Notes: generated from the sequence alone by a model not told the origin. DNA of 64,000 nt from Hanleya hanleyi (GCA_036873755.1 JAVTVY010037112.1:101188-165187); one strand, 5' to 3'; positions 46,012 to 55,460 are shown, counted from the stretch's first letter. Made by a program: numbers and translations.

Positions 46012-46561
46012 GCCGGAGCCCGTCGGTCCTGCGATGACGGAAGTGAAGGGATGCTGCCAACGAGGGTCCATGGTTGGAGGTGTATCCGCTGTCGTGGTAA
46101 CCCGCTCTTGTAAATTTGGTACGAGTGAACTGGAGTGGTGGTGGGTACAACGTCGGTCGTCGTTGTCTGTTCACTGTGAGTGATGATGGTGGTGGGTACA
46201 AGTCGGTCGTCGTTGTCTGTTCACTGTGAGGGATGAAATCCGGTGGGTTTTCAGACGTAGTGGGTGTACTTGGTGTAGGTGTGGACTGTATACTTGGTGT
46301 GGAGCTCGATGTGGCTTGTACACGGGGTGTGGTGGTGGTGATGACTGGGCTCGATACGGGGCTGACTGGTGCTATCTGTAGACTGGTTTGACTGATGGCT
46401 GGTGTTCTAAGTTGGTTAAGTAGCATGCTGACATAGGCTACGTCGTAAAACACACCTCTGTACAACACACTCAGCAGGGTTAGCACTATCACCACAAAGC
46501 CCACTTGCGCTTTGCGCGTTTTGGGAGACGCTGTGTTCAGAGGCAGCTGCTGTTTGTCCAT
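46012..46561 (-). CDS. Putative single-span membrane protein, P/S/T-rich (C-terminus truncated)
   Basis: ATG at 46561. The first 20 residues are polar or basic, then a hydrophobic span (about residues 20-35, GFVVIVLTLLSVLY) and a long Pro/Ser/Thr-rich region (repeated STPSIQSTPTPSTP-like motifs) of mucin type. An internal duplication of about 40 bp (46145-46184 and 46194-46232) gives two TLYPPP/DLYPPP blocks. The open frame continues to 45980, but the last codons fall in the TGACCT repeat, so the natural C-terminus is probably lost. The integrase chromodomain frame ends 51 bp before this start on the same strand. Function unknown; a secreted, stalk-like or virion membrane protein is possible. 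Confidence 0.6.
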
Positions 46562-46611
46562 AGCACTGTGGTCGAACGTGGAATGAAGGATGACGGCAGT
46601 GGTGTCTGGCT

Positions 46612-47685
46612 TTATAGTCGTTTCACCTGGTTGGCAGCGACCCAGGAATTGATGGAACTGGGCCAGCCTTGCCGTTTGACGAAATGAAACAGTTTGCCAC
46701 GTCGACGTTCCGTTTTCAAAATCTGCTCCACCGTGTAGTAGTCTTGCTATGTTTTTACGACAGGCTGTAATTCCGTCTCGTAAAACGTCCCTAGCAACGG
46801 TTCCCCTTGAAGATCTTCCAGTTCATAGACTCGCTGCTGTCGGGGTAGGCGCCGTTTAATCAGGAAGTGCTCATCGCTCTAGTTAGGCAAGTAACTTTTC
46901 TCAAATTGACCTTTGACTTTACTGATCCACGCAGGGTCCCCAACCTTGTACACCTCCTTCGGCGTTCGCTGCGATTGCCTGGGGTACAAGACACGCCGGA
47001 CTTGGGCTTCATTGCGTTGGGTCACGGTAATGTGGGCTCTCTCTATACTCCGGTGATAGGCTCGATTGTAACCACTCACAAGTTTCGGGAGGACATCGAT
47101 GTACCACCTTGTATTCTTATAGGTGAAATATTTATACATGCGGCCTTCGAATGTCCTGTTGAATCTTTCCACCACGGAAGCCTTGATCTCGTTGTACGTA
47201 TGGAAGAAAAACACCTTCTGGGCTTTTAGAAACTGTTGGAACGGGCTGTTGAGGAATTCCGTGCCTTCGTCGGTTTGCAAACACATGGGTTTGCGCCCGG
47301 TCTTGAAGATGTCCTTGAACGCCGCTATGAGATTTGCCCCAGTTTTCGTCCGGATGGGTACCACCCACGCATACTTCGACAGGATATCGATGCACGTCAA
47401 GATATACCGATTTCCATCGTTGTGTTTGGCAAAGGAGCTCATATCGACCAAATCCGCTTGCCATTGGGCATCTAGTCCTCCTACGATGACCCGGTTTCGT
47501 AGAAAATGGCGACGGGCAGCTCGATGTAAGGTATAGGTGTCTTGTTTTCTTAACCAATCTCGGACTTGAGCACGTTGTATGCCCTGGGGTTTGGCCGCTC
47601 GATAGAGAGCCGTCAATGCACTATAGGCCGCCGGACTGTCGGGACTGTAGTATAAGTTATCCAACACCTTCTCCCAGCTCTTCAT
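46612..47685 (-). pseudogene. Polinton integrase (DDE, retroviral type) with C-terminal chromodomain, two nonsense codons
   Basis: The open part (47685 down to 46879) has 268 codons. The catalytic triad is visible: Asp78 (QWQADLVDM), Asp139 (LQTDEGTEF) and Glu173 (KASVVERFNRTF), with 33 residues between the second Asp and Glu. The frame stops after FEKSYLPN (TAG 46881-46879), but the same frame continues with an SH3-like stretch (VYELEDLQGEPLLGTFYETE), a second TAG at 46749-46747 and a chromodomain (YYTVEQILK, then RQGWPSSINSWV) to TAA at 46612. The first TAG stands where homologues have Trp after PN. These enzymes insert the linear element DNA; the catalytic core is intact here but the tail is cut off. 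Start chosen as the most upstream ATG before the conserved core. Confidence 0.93.
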
Positions 47686-47715
47686 GGTGACAAATGATGA
47701 TGGACCCTAGCTCTA

Positions 47716-48188
47716 TCATTTATTTATAACGGGTATATCTTGGGCCGGAGTTTCTTTTTGATTTTCTTCGTTGGCTTCTGCCAACACAGTGTCCATGGTA
47801 AATGACCAGTCCAACTCGTCTGATGACCGCTTGATAAGCACTTGATCCACATCTACCACGGCATCTTCCAATGCAGACCATAGATCAGGGTGAAGGGTAA
47901 AATGCACTGTACCCCCATCTAACCGAGCCAATTGAGCAAAGAAAGGGCGCGTCGGAGGTACACATCGTGAAACAAGTGGATGAGGCCGCCGTCCAGTTCA
48001 CCAGACAACACCCGTTTGAATTTGGTCCATCCCTCCTGGGACAGACGAATGTGGGCCGGGCACGGTTGTGCAGGGTCTGCATCACAGATGTCTCCCACCT
48101 TCTCCATGATATCGACCTTATCCGCATAAACGTGCAGGAAAACCTCGGGGGTCAGGCTGAGATACGCCAGTATTATATGCTCCGTCAT
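47716..48188 (-). pseudogene. Unknown Polinton-associated protein, paralogue 2 (frameshifted)
   Basis: ATG at 48188. It resembles the neighbour at 48252-48779: both start M(T/S)xxxxLAxLxLTPxVxLHVYxDKV, share GWTKFKRVLSGELDG exactly, then LIHxxxxxYxxR and a (D)PDLW...SSDELxW C-terminal block. Here the frame stops at 47919 after YLRRALSLLNWLG, and the homologous continuation lies in another frame (47931-47716). A 1-nt indel near 47950 explains it. It is preceded by a TATA-like promoter motif (48217-48243). I do not recognise the family. Confidence 0.8.
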
Positions 48189-48211
48189 GGTCAGTACGTG
48201 AATGGTACCAG

Positions 48212-48244
48212 ATTTGACTGTCTCTCGTATTTATAGGGAGAAAA
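48212..48244 (-). promoter_or_regulatory. TATA-containing promoter of paralogue 2
   Basis: The minus strand reads TATAAATACGAGAGACAG, beginning about 50 nt upstream of the ATG at 48188. The same CGAGAGACAGTC follows a TAAATA in front of paralogue 1. Confidence 0.6.
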
Positions 48245-48251
48245 AAGTTTA

Positions 48252-48779
48252 TTACGTGAGATCAAAGGATCGGGTGGTCATGTCACTGGGCTGACTTTGT
48301 CTAGCCGGGTAATCACTGGCATCATCGTGTGCCTCCGCTTCATTGCTAGAAATTTGTTCATTGGGTTCTGTCGCCGCTTCTCTCAGGGCACGAGCCCACT
48401 CCAACTCGTCTGATGATCGCTCGTCCGGTGTAAACAGCTGGTCCACAATAGGCACCACTTTCTCGAAGGCTGTCCACAGATCGGGGTCTAGGGTGAAGCC
48501 TCGCGTAGGGTCTTGGTAACGGCCCAGGCGTGGGAAGAAGGGTCCACGGTGTACGTAGATGGCATTGTCTATGTGGATGAGGTTTCCGTCGAGCTCACCA
48601 CTCAACACCCGTTTAAATTTGGTCCAGCCGTTATGGTGTAGCGTAACCGTATTCGATACGGTCTCAGCGCGCGACCAGCAAACATCTCCACGGTCTTCCA
48701 CGAGGGTGACTTTATCTTGATAGACGTGTAACCCCACCCGGGGTGTAAGGGGAAGGATGGCTCGTAGAACTGGTGACAT
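48252..48779 (-). CDS. Unknown Polinton-associated protein, paralogue 1 (175 aa)
   Basis: An intact frame from ATG 48779 to stop 48252. No membrane span or signal peptide. Residues 1-60 hold VGLHVYQDKVTLVEDRGDVC, residues 55-70 GWTKFKRVLSGELDG, then LIHIDNAIYVHRGPFFPRLG, a PDLWTAFEKVV helix and SSDELEWARAL. The last 35 residues are acidic or polar and probably disordered. It sits immediately upstream of a diverged, frameshifted paralogue on the same strand, which shows tandem gene duplication. Its promoter and leader are themselves duplicated (48780-48925). The family is unknown to me; in a Polinton it could be a structural or regulatory protein, but nothing in the sequence decides this. Confidence 0.7.
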   Translation of the reverse strand: MSPVLRAILPLTPRVGLHVYQDKVTLVEDRGDVCWSRAETVSNTVTLHHNGWTKFKRVLSGELDGNLIHIDNAIYVHRGPFFPRLGRYQDPTRGFTLDPDLWTAFEKVVPIVDQLFTPDERSSDELEWARALREAATEPNEQISSNEAEAHDDASDYPARQSQPSDMTTRSFDLT

Positions 48780-48925
48780 GGTTCACCCAATGACAAACGG
48801 TGAATGACACACCCCCTGACTGTCTCTCGTATTTATGGTCAGGTCCCTTGGTGACATGGTTGACCCAATGACGAACGGTGAATGACGCACACTGTGACTG
48901 ACCCTCGTATATATCGGTTGCACAT
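48780..48925 (-). promoter_or_regulatory. Duplicated promoter/leader upstream of paralogue 1
   Basis: Two tandem copies of about 70 bp, each with a TATA-like box (TAAATACGAGAGACAGTC near 48840; TATATACGAGGGTCAGTC near 48915), a leader with GTCATTCACCGTT and CATTGGGTGAACC/GTCAACC, and an ATGTCACC. The gene-proximal copy leads into the ORF. The distal copy has its own ATG but soon runs into the second promoter. Confidence 0.7.
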
Positions 48926-48972
48926 ACGCGCATCTGTGAAGGCTCTGAAGAGCCGTTCTTTTTCTGTCGCTG

Positions 48973-49299
48973 TCAATGCCACAGCGTCAGGGTCAATAGG
49001 GCACAGACCATGACTAGGCCAACGAGCCGTCGCTGGTTCCGGCGTGAGCGCTCGTGATCCATAATCCGGGCATCAAGGATGGCTGTCACAGTCCCGTAGT
49101 GATGAGTGATAGCACACCTCTCCATCGTATGCACTCTGTCGAGGACCGCTTCTGTGAACTCTTTCAGGATTTGGCGTCGCCCCTCGTTGTCGTCGCCATC
49201 TCCAAACATGGGCCGAACCACTGCTCGGTAACCCGTGAGTGAATTAACCACGGTCGCATGCTGTAAAATGCGAGTCGCATACGGATGGGTGTCCGTCAT
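48973..49299 (-). CDS. Putative tail-anchored membrane protein (108 aa)
   Basis: ATG at 49299, stop at 48973. The body is soluble and charged (GDGDDNEGRRQILKEFTEAV), followed by a basic patch (ERSRRNQRRL) and a C-terminal hydrophobic helix (about residues 91-107, LVGLVMVCALLTLTLWH). This is the layout of a tail-anchored protein facing the cytosol. A TATA-like box (TATAAAACACG on the minus strand) lies near 49350, about 50 nt upstream. It is transcribed in the same direction as the integrase group. No family recognised. Confidence 0.6.
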   Translation of the reverse strand: MTDTHPYATRILQHATVVNSLTGYRAVVRPMFGDGDDNEGRRQILKEFTEAVLDRVHTMERCAITHHYGTVTAILDARIMDHERSRRNQRRLVGLVMVCALLTLTLWH

Positions 49300-50016
49300 G
49301 GCTCTGTTACCGTAGGAATGGGGGTGTGGGATCCAGAGGGACGTGTTTTATAGACCATGTCACACATGCGCGCCTAGACGTAGCTCTACGGGTGTAGTCC
49401 GTGATACGTACTATTCTTATTTGTTAGTCCAAAAAGAGAGCAACAACAACAAAGATTACAGGTCAATCCTTTTATTAGCCCCTCCATCACAGCACATCCA
49501 CGCTGGAGGAACCAGTAGGAAACATGATAGGACATGTACTGACCTGTCTGAGGGGGTTTTCCCGCCAGAATTTCGTTGACGTCCGCGCCTGCATCCGGGT
49601 ATGTATGAGGGTCTGGGTGAATGGGGCGTGACCTGGAAACATGAAAGGAATGCATGTACTGACCTGCCTGTGGGGTTTTTCCCGCCAGAATTTCGGTGAC
49701 GTCCGTGCCTTTTCGGTGACGTCCGTGCCTTTTGGGTGACGTCCGTGTCTTTTCGGGTATATATGAGGGTCTTGAGAGGGTGACTGTATGTGGTGAGTTG
49801 TATGTGTTTTATTCGGTGACGTCCGCGCCTGCATCCGGGTACTTCTATGTAGGTGTATAAAGTGGGAATGTTGAGGGCATTGCTGCATTCATTGGCCTGC
49901 TTGACCTGACCAGCCTGAGCCTATCTCACGAGAGGAGCTACTAGCTTCACCAGTGCAACTTCACCAGCCTATCTGACCATAGCAGCTACTTGCCTGACCA
50001 GCCTGAGCCAACAGTC
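49300..50016. promoter_or_regulatory. Divergent intergenic region with tandem GTGACGTCCGTGCC repeats
   Basis: Between the minus-strand gene cluster and the plus-strand genes. A longer direct repeat (GTACTGACCTG, GTTTTTCCCGCCAGAATTTC) occurs at about 49538-49578 and 49652-49695. GGTGACGTCCGTGCCTTTT repeats three times at 49696-49757 and once more near 49815. A TATA-like GTGTATAAAGTGGG lies near 49852 for the plus-strand genes. A (CAACAACAAC)-like stretch is near 49441. A shared promoter or replication-control region is plausible. Confidence 0.55.
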
Positions 50017-50130
50017 ATGGAGCCATCTCACCGAGCTAAGCTTCTACAGCACCGTATTCGCCTCGTTGATGAGATGCAGCATGTGGCCAATATAAGTGAT
50101 CTGCTTTATGGTGGAAAACATAATCCTTAA
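50017..50130 (+). CDS. Small ORF (37 codons) upstream of the C2H2 gene
   Basis: ATG at 50017 (context AGTCATGG) to TAA at 50130, encoding MEPSHRAKLLQHRIRLVDEM and 17 more residues, a helix-prone basic peptide. It starts about 165 nt after a TATA-like box and ends 37 bp before the next ATG. It may be a real small protein, an upstream ORF limiting translation of the C2H2 protein, or chance. Confidence 0.35.
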   Translation: MEPSHRAKLLQHRIRLVDEMQHVANISDLLYGGKHNP

Positions 50131-50167
50131 ACACGCTGTGGAAGATATCATGGCGGAGAAGACCTAG

Positions 50168-51133
50168 ATGGCACGAAACAGCACCAAGATGTTCACTTGC
50201 ACAACTTGCCAGAAGCAGTTTATTCGCCTAGAATATTTGCGATGGCACGAGTCCTCCATTCACAACGGCGCACGGTATACTTGTATAACCTGCGCACGGT
50301 CATTTAATCGGGAGGATCATTTACTGCGCCACGAACGCTCATTCCACGAGGAGACGACGGAACAATGTAATGAATGTAGTCAACTCTTCAAACGACCCAG
50401 TCAGTTAAGACGGCATCAGCGTTTGATTCATACCCCGTCTCTACGGTTTGGGCGACAACTTCCCACTAAAGAGGCACCCAGGAGGGTCAGACCCAGTGAA
50501 GATGAGCCCGGGGAGACGAATGCCACTGGTGATGCGATCACAGAGAGCCCGCCTATACCCACAGTTCAGAAGAGCCTAGATATCCAGCCAGTCCCTAGCA
50601 TTACTGTTGCCAGTCATACGCCTGACGACATCGAACATTTTCTGGAAGATGCAGTGGATATTCCTAGCGATCTGTTACAGGACGCCCATCCAGTGAATGA
50701 CATCTATCGGCGCCAATGGCCCATGATACGGTACGTTTTCCACCGTGATCGCCCCATTCCAGATATCTACAATTTCCCACTGACCGACCTCACCCGTCTA
50801 CGCAGCTACGTGGAAGCCATTTTCAATGACCAAGCTACGGTCTTCAGATTGAATGTCGCTTTCGGGTACATCTTACGTCATAAAGAGACGGACCAGTTAC
50901 GGTATTATTATGCCAGTAATAACAGCCATGTGTTTGACCAACCGTTCACCATCATTAACCGGGCGTCGCTAGAGACGATGCTGGAGAAACTGGACACCGT
51001 GGATCCCTTGAGATGGGCACATCGTCAACACCCCAACACACAATGGGTCGTAGAGAGGGTCACCAATGCTACGTTCTTCGTTACCAAGCTGACCGACCGC
51101 CCCCATCGGCTGAATGCGTCACCCTTGCACTGA
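50168..51133 (+). CDS. C2H2 zinc-finger protein resembling the N-terminal region of Polinton DNA polymerase
   Basis: An open frame of 321 codons. Three C2H2 fingers lie at the N-terminus: FTCTTCQKQFIRLEYLRWHE (residues 9-28), YTCITCARSFNREDHLLRHE and EQCNECSQLFKRPSQLRRHQ. A polar linker (residues about 100-170) follows, then a folded region with VFRLNVAFGYILRHKETDQL, RYYYASNNS and WVVERVTNATFFVTKL. The last region matches my memory of the segment preceding the exonuclease domain in Polinton or adintovirus PolB proteins of invertebrates. The polymerase and exonuclease motifs are absent: a stop follows at 51131 and downstream frames show none. It could be a truncated polymerase or a stand-alone DNA-binding protein. 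Confidence 0.7.
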   Translation: MARNSTKMFTCTTCQKQFIRLEYLRWHESSIHNGARYTCITCARSFNREDHLLRHERSFHEETTEQCNECSQLFKRPSQLRRHQRLIHTPSLRFGRQLPTKEAPRRVRPSEDEPGETNATGDAITESPPIPTVQKSLDIQPVPSITVASHTPDDIEHFLEDAVDIPSDLLQDAHPVNDIYRRQWPMIRYVFHRDRPIPDIYNFPLTDLTRLRSYVEAIFNDQATVFRLNVAFGYILRHKETDQLRYYYASNNSHVFDQPFTIINRASLETMLEKLDTVDPLRWAHRQHPNTQWVVERVTNATFFVTKLTDRPHRLNASPLH

Positions 51134-51456
51134 TGAATAGCATAACATGCCGTATATACTCTCTATGTCTACATGCTGATCGTTGACTTGAGCTCAGTAA
51201 ACACTTGTACCTAATGTGACGGTGCGTTAAATAATAAAACATGATGTTTGATATTTCAATTTGTTTGCTGTGAACATACTAAACATACCCAGGGCGGCTC
51301 CCCCAGCCTGAGTATGATGTAACATTGGGGATAATAAACTGTATAAACCTTGCTGAACTTGTTGTCATTCACGACAACCGCTTTCCGCTATACTTGGATG
51401 AAATATATACCCCGATGTGATATAGTGCCCTTGCACACATCCGGAACTTCCCTTTA
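51134..51456 (+). other. 3' region of the C2H2 gene with poly(A) signals
   Basis: ATAATAAAAC near 51229 and GATAATAAACTG near 51339 could serve as poly(A) signals. No gene. Confidence 0.5.
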
Positions 51457-51550
51457 ACCCGCACGCGCGTGCGGCCGGAAAACCCGAGCGCGCGCGCTGC
51501 GGCCGGGCCGGGGAAAACCCGGGTGTTGAAAATCCGGACCCTACGTCTAC
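51457..51550. repeat. GC-rich palindromic patch
   Basis: CCGCACGCGCGTGCGG near 51459 is a near-perfect palindrome, followed by GCGCGCGC and two GGAAAACCCG motifs. It stands out against AT-rich surroundings. Confidence 0.6.
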
Positions 51551-53229
51551 GGGAAAATTGGAACTCTTCTGGGTTCGGAGGTAGTTTTAGTGAAACCGGA
51601 AGTGACGTCTGTGCGAACAACCCACACCACCAAACCACAACCATGGACCCATAGTGGTTGGTCAACCACATCCCCACGCATCCCCAAAATGCCTGCTTTC
51701 TATACTACGACCAGACTGCGCATGCGCAGACTCTTGAACATAATATTGTAATGCGAGGCATCCTGACCAGATGGCTGTTCTATATTGTTCAGAACTAGGA
51801 CCAGCTTGCACCATGATCAGAAGGAAGATGGGTGATCAACATAAAAGTTGTCAAGTTCTGAGGTCTATATTCGCAAGACCTGCGATTTCTATTTGCACAT
51901 GATATCTGGAATGATTGCCCTGGAGGTCACAGCAGGTTCTGGTCGGTCTATTTCTGGTAACCCACGGAACTTCCGTGCTGTTGTTGTTATCCGAAACCGT
52001 GGGACTTGACATGCATTGCACACATCGCCTGCTTGCTAGACTGTACATGTTACAGCATGCTTCCGTGCATGATCGCGAGCTGTCACCATAGGTAAATAAG
52101 GTGAAGGCTTCAGCTTTGACGATAAACTTGCAGAATTGTCGAGCTCTCGTCTAAATTGTTACACCGGAAACGCACGTGTGGCGAAATTGCCTGCGCAACC
52201 AAATGTGCGCAAACAAATGATGCATTAGGCCTATAACTTCCGGTGAAAAACCTCGTGGGTCGACCCGCTGCCGATCTTCTCATCAATTGCAATAAGTTGC
52301 TTCCATAACTCCCCATGATTGGGCATATTGAGAACCAGCCGAAACGTACAAAATTGTGGTGGGTCATGATCAGCGGGCGTTCATGTCGCCAGGCTCTCAA
52401 CATTTTTAGGTAAAGTTCGAGTCCAACGCTGAGCGACATCGTTCTTGGCGGGGCGGCAGACGACGTGATCAAATACAGGACCGATAGTCGTTCTATTGCC
52501 CATGACGCGAAAAGAACAACACATACACGTATTACGGGATTATAACAGTCTCTTCGGACGGAACGTTGATGCAAGATGGATGACAGAATCGTCGATAAAG
52601 TTCAATAATTTTCTGGAGTATTTAACCGCCCGACTTGCCGCCATAGATGCACCCTGACACGTGACCATGATATCAATCTTCATACTACAGGTTTCACGTT
52701 GGTAATAATACATGTGACGGGGCCTACTGAGCTGGACAGGCTCAGTGGTGTCTGTGAGTTTACAAATTGATCCTAACATATTAGGACCACAATTTATATA
52801 AGCATGAAGATGTCTTTTGTTGATTAAATAAATTCATTTAAATACGCAGTCTGTTCCGGGTGATTTATGTTTTTTTTCGTTTTTAAAAAATAATTTAATA
52901 GCTAAATGATTTCCATCTCTCATTATCTCCCCAATCAAAATGGGGTTGTCTTCATTATTATTATAGCTGCAACCAATCAACGTAAACTTTGGAAGAATTT
53001 GGTTATTAAAATCGTGAAGTGGTCGATGAATAGCTAATCTGGTAACAAGTTTTCCACACTCAAACACCCAATTCAATTCTGTGGAGGAAGAGATCGGAAC
53101 ATGCCGGAAATTCTGTTATTGGTACATATGACAGAATCATTCTGCTTCGTATAATAGAATTTCTGTGTTCCTCAGAATAATCTGCTTCTCTCCCCCCCCC
53201 AAAAAAACCCCCCAGAATTTTTGTCACAA
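51551..53229. other. Unassigned spacer
   Basis: The longest frame is a 154-codon minus-strand ORF at 52110-52574 with no recognised domain. C- and A-runs occur at 53190-53213. No repeat family member recognised. Confidence 0.4.
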
Positions 53230-53672
53230 TTAACCCTACCTGGCCTGGGGGTGGAAATTTTTGCGCTATTTCTGAGCTGAAACTCCGTGACTTTACAGTT
53301 TATCATATTGGGGTTATTTTGAGCCTATTTGCATAACCCCCAGAGCGTCATATTTCTTCAAAATGTCTGCTTTTCCGTGATGAAAAGTGGGCAAAAGGTA
53401 TTTTATTTGACATTACATTAATAAAAAAATCGGAAAATCTGACCGAAAAATCGATCAAAAAATGTCGTTTTTTGAAAATGACGTCACTGTGACGTCATCA
53501 CAGCGGCCATCTTGGATTTTTTTTTACATTTTCTGGTGAAGCTTTACCCAAGGGTATAGTGTGGTAAGTTTCAGCCTCTTAGCTCAAGAGGTAAGAAAAA
53601 TAATTAGTTGAGGGGGGGGGGGCATTTCCAGGCCAGAACTGGCCCCAAAAAGCCCAGGCCAGATAGGGTTAA
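53230..53672 (-). mobile_element. Complete TTAA miniature element (piggyBac-like MITE)
   Basis: TTAA duplications at 53230-53233 and 53669-53672 flank inverted termini CCCTACCTGGCCTGG and CCAGGCCAGATAGGG. TTAA target choice and a CCCT start are the hallmarks of piggyBac elements. The 435-bp body has no ORF and includes GACGTCACTGTGACGTC. Compared with 16486 it is in the opposite orientation. This copy defines the family boundaries for the other partial copies. Confidence 0.92.
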
Positions 53673-54304
53673 CCTGGGATATTCTGCTGTATCCGAGATT
53701 TAACAGAATGCTTGTCTCCCTCCCCCCCCCTCACACCTCACAAATTTTTTTTAAAAAAATATCTACGCACACACGCACATGCTCTTTCCCCGACCATTCC
53801 TTCTAACAAGGTGAATATACATGTATATATAACGTCCTCTCGGCCCGCTCCCAGTTTGAACCTTCCCGATCAATGTCCTTTTTTCTCCCATTGTCACAGT
53901 ATAACCTTCTATAAACTGTCGGTGTAAATTAACAGTAGGGAGTATACAATCTTATGGCATGAGAATGGATCAACGTATACGATCCCTTAATCTTTGCGAG
54001 ATAGAGTTGTTGCCGTGAAATAAACGTGAAGCCGCATAAAAACATTGCTCAAGGGCACAATATGACAATCCGTGCGTAACTGAAAATGGCATAGGCCACA
54101 TATTAATATACTTTCAAAAAACACAGCCGTCAGAAAACACAGTGCCAGCTTTCTAGGCAAAGAGTTCAAATCATCAGTAACAGTCTGGGGCATATTCTCA
54201 CAGGTAATCTTGTAACAGCTTTGAGTTTTCGTTCATATATGTTCACTAATTTGTTTTATATCGTCCCACATGTGGAATCTGAATCTGTCGAAATATTTTA
54301 GTAC
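53673..54304. other. Unassigned spacer
   Basis: Pyrimidine-rich at 53711-53790; no gene recognised. Confidence 0.5.
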
Positions 54305-54735
54305 TGAATGGCAGCTTCCCACTATAGTTCAAGTTAATCCCGGTGTGGGGGCTAAAAATGTCCGGTGGCTAAGAGTGTCCCACTCCTATCTTCTAACCCA
54401 GCTAGGACACATTTCTCCATATTGGGACAAGTGTCTGTCCTTGGTTCCAACAGAAAGGATATGAAAAGGGACACTAATGACCAGGACATTCTTATCCATC
54501 ACACCGGGACAAAGCTGTCTGGCCCCAGTGTCTGCGACACTGATGCACCGCATGTGGGCCACCGTGAGCTGTTGGTTCTTGTCTTGGTCTCGCCCCTATG
54601 TTTATAATATGGAGCGAGTTTTTCAACTGGTGATAACTATATTTTCGACCTGAGGTTGCCAGGGTTATCATGAACGTAAGCTTGTTGGTATTTTCTTGGA
54701 ATGACGGGAAGATTTTATCCAGATCATATTTACAC

Positions 54736-54955
54736 CAGTTATGCCGGTGCAGGGGCCGTGTGGTCATATCATCCAAGTTGCCGCATGAACAGGTACAATA
54801 AAAGCGTGCCTGAGATACAACACATATCACGAATCGTTAGATTCTTGGCATGTGTTTTAGAATAGGTTAACCGGAAGACTATACTGTGAAGTCATGTGGC
54901 TCTGGCAGTATGTCGGCACCTCTTCCCACTTCCCTTATATATGTGTTGTAATTTT
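54736..54955 (+). repeat. Dispersed repeat B, copy 3
   Basis: TATGCCGGTGCAGGGGCCGT, GTACAATAAAAGCGTGCCTG and AACCGGAAGACTATACTGTG. Nearly identical to copy 4 at 55246. Confidence 0.88.
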
Positions 54956-55245
54956 TACCTGTATATGGCGAGATTCTGCTGGTGGACGTTTCGTCCCCGA
55001 GGCCCGCCCCCCATAAAGACCTTTTGGTCTTTGATATATGTTGGCATTTGTGGGAAGTTGATGCTGGGACGACATCGGGCCTTACAGACTAGTCTTTTGT
55101 GTTAAATGCCGTCATTTTCGTCTGACGACGATACAGCTCACCAATCCCCAGTGTACGAGTTGTCACAGCGAAACAGTTCACTAATTACCAATATACGAGT
55201 TGTCAGAGCATTCCCATCATAGCTCTCTAGATTTGTATCTAATAC

Positions 55246-55460
55246 CGCTTATGCCGGTGCTAGGTGCCGTGTGGTCATATCATCCAAGTTGCCACATGAA
55301 CAGGTACAATAAAAGCGTACCTGAGATACAACACATATCACGAATCGTTAGATTCTTGGTATGTGCTTTAGAATAGGTTAACCGGAAGACTATACTGTGA
55401 AGTCATGTGGCTCTGCCAGTATGTCGGCACCTCTTCCCACTTCCCTTATATGTGTTGTAA
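55246..55460 (+). repeat. Dispersed repeat B, copy 4
   Basis: TATGCCGGTGCTAGGTGCCG through CTTCCCTTATATGTGTTGTA; direct partner of 54736-54955 with about 10 differences by eye. Confidence 0.88.

Larger units (their letters stand above)
46012..51350. mobile_element. Truncated Polinton/Maverick element
   Basis: Bounded on the left by the TGACCT repeat. The block carries a Polinton-type DDE integrase with a chromodomain tail, a membrane protein, two paralogous unknown genes and a tail-anchored protein on the minus strand. A small ORF and a C2H2 protein resembling a Polinton polymerase N-terminus are on the plus strand. Polintons normally are 15-20 kb with protein-primed PolB, packaging ATPase, protease and capsid genes; none of those is seen here. 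No terminal inverted repeats were found, so both ends are missing. The right limit is approximate (AATAAA signals at 51231 and 51343). Region type: old self-synthesising transposon or virus-related integrant. Confidence 0.85.

Noticed and set aside
52110..52574. 154-codon minus-strand ORF
   Set aside because: No recognised motif, no paralogue in the window, no promoter or splice context; kept as unassigned sequence.
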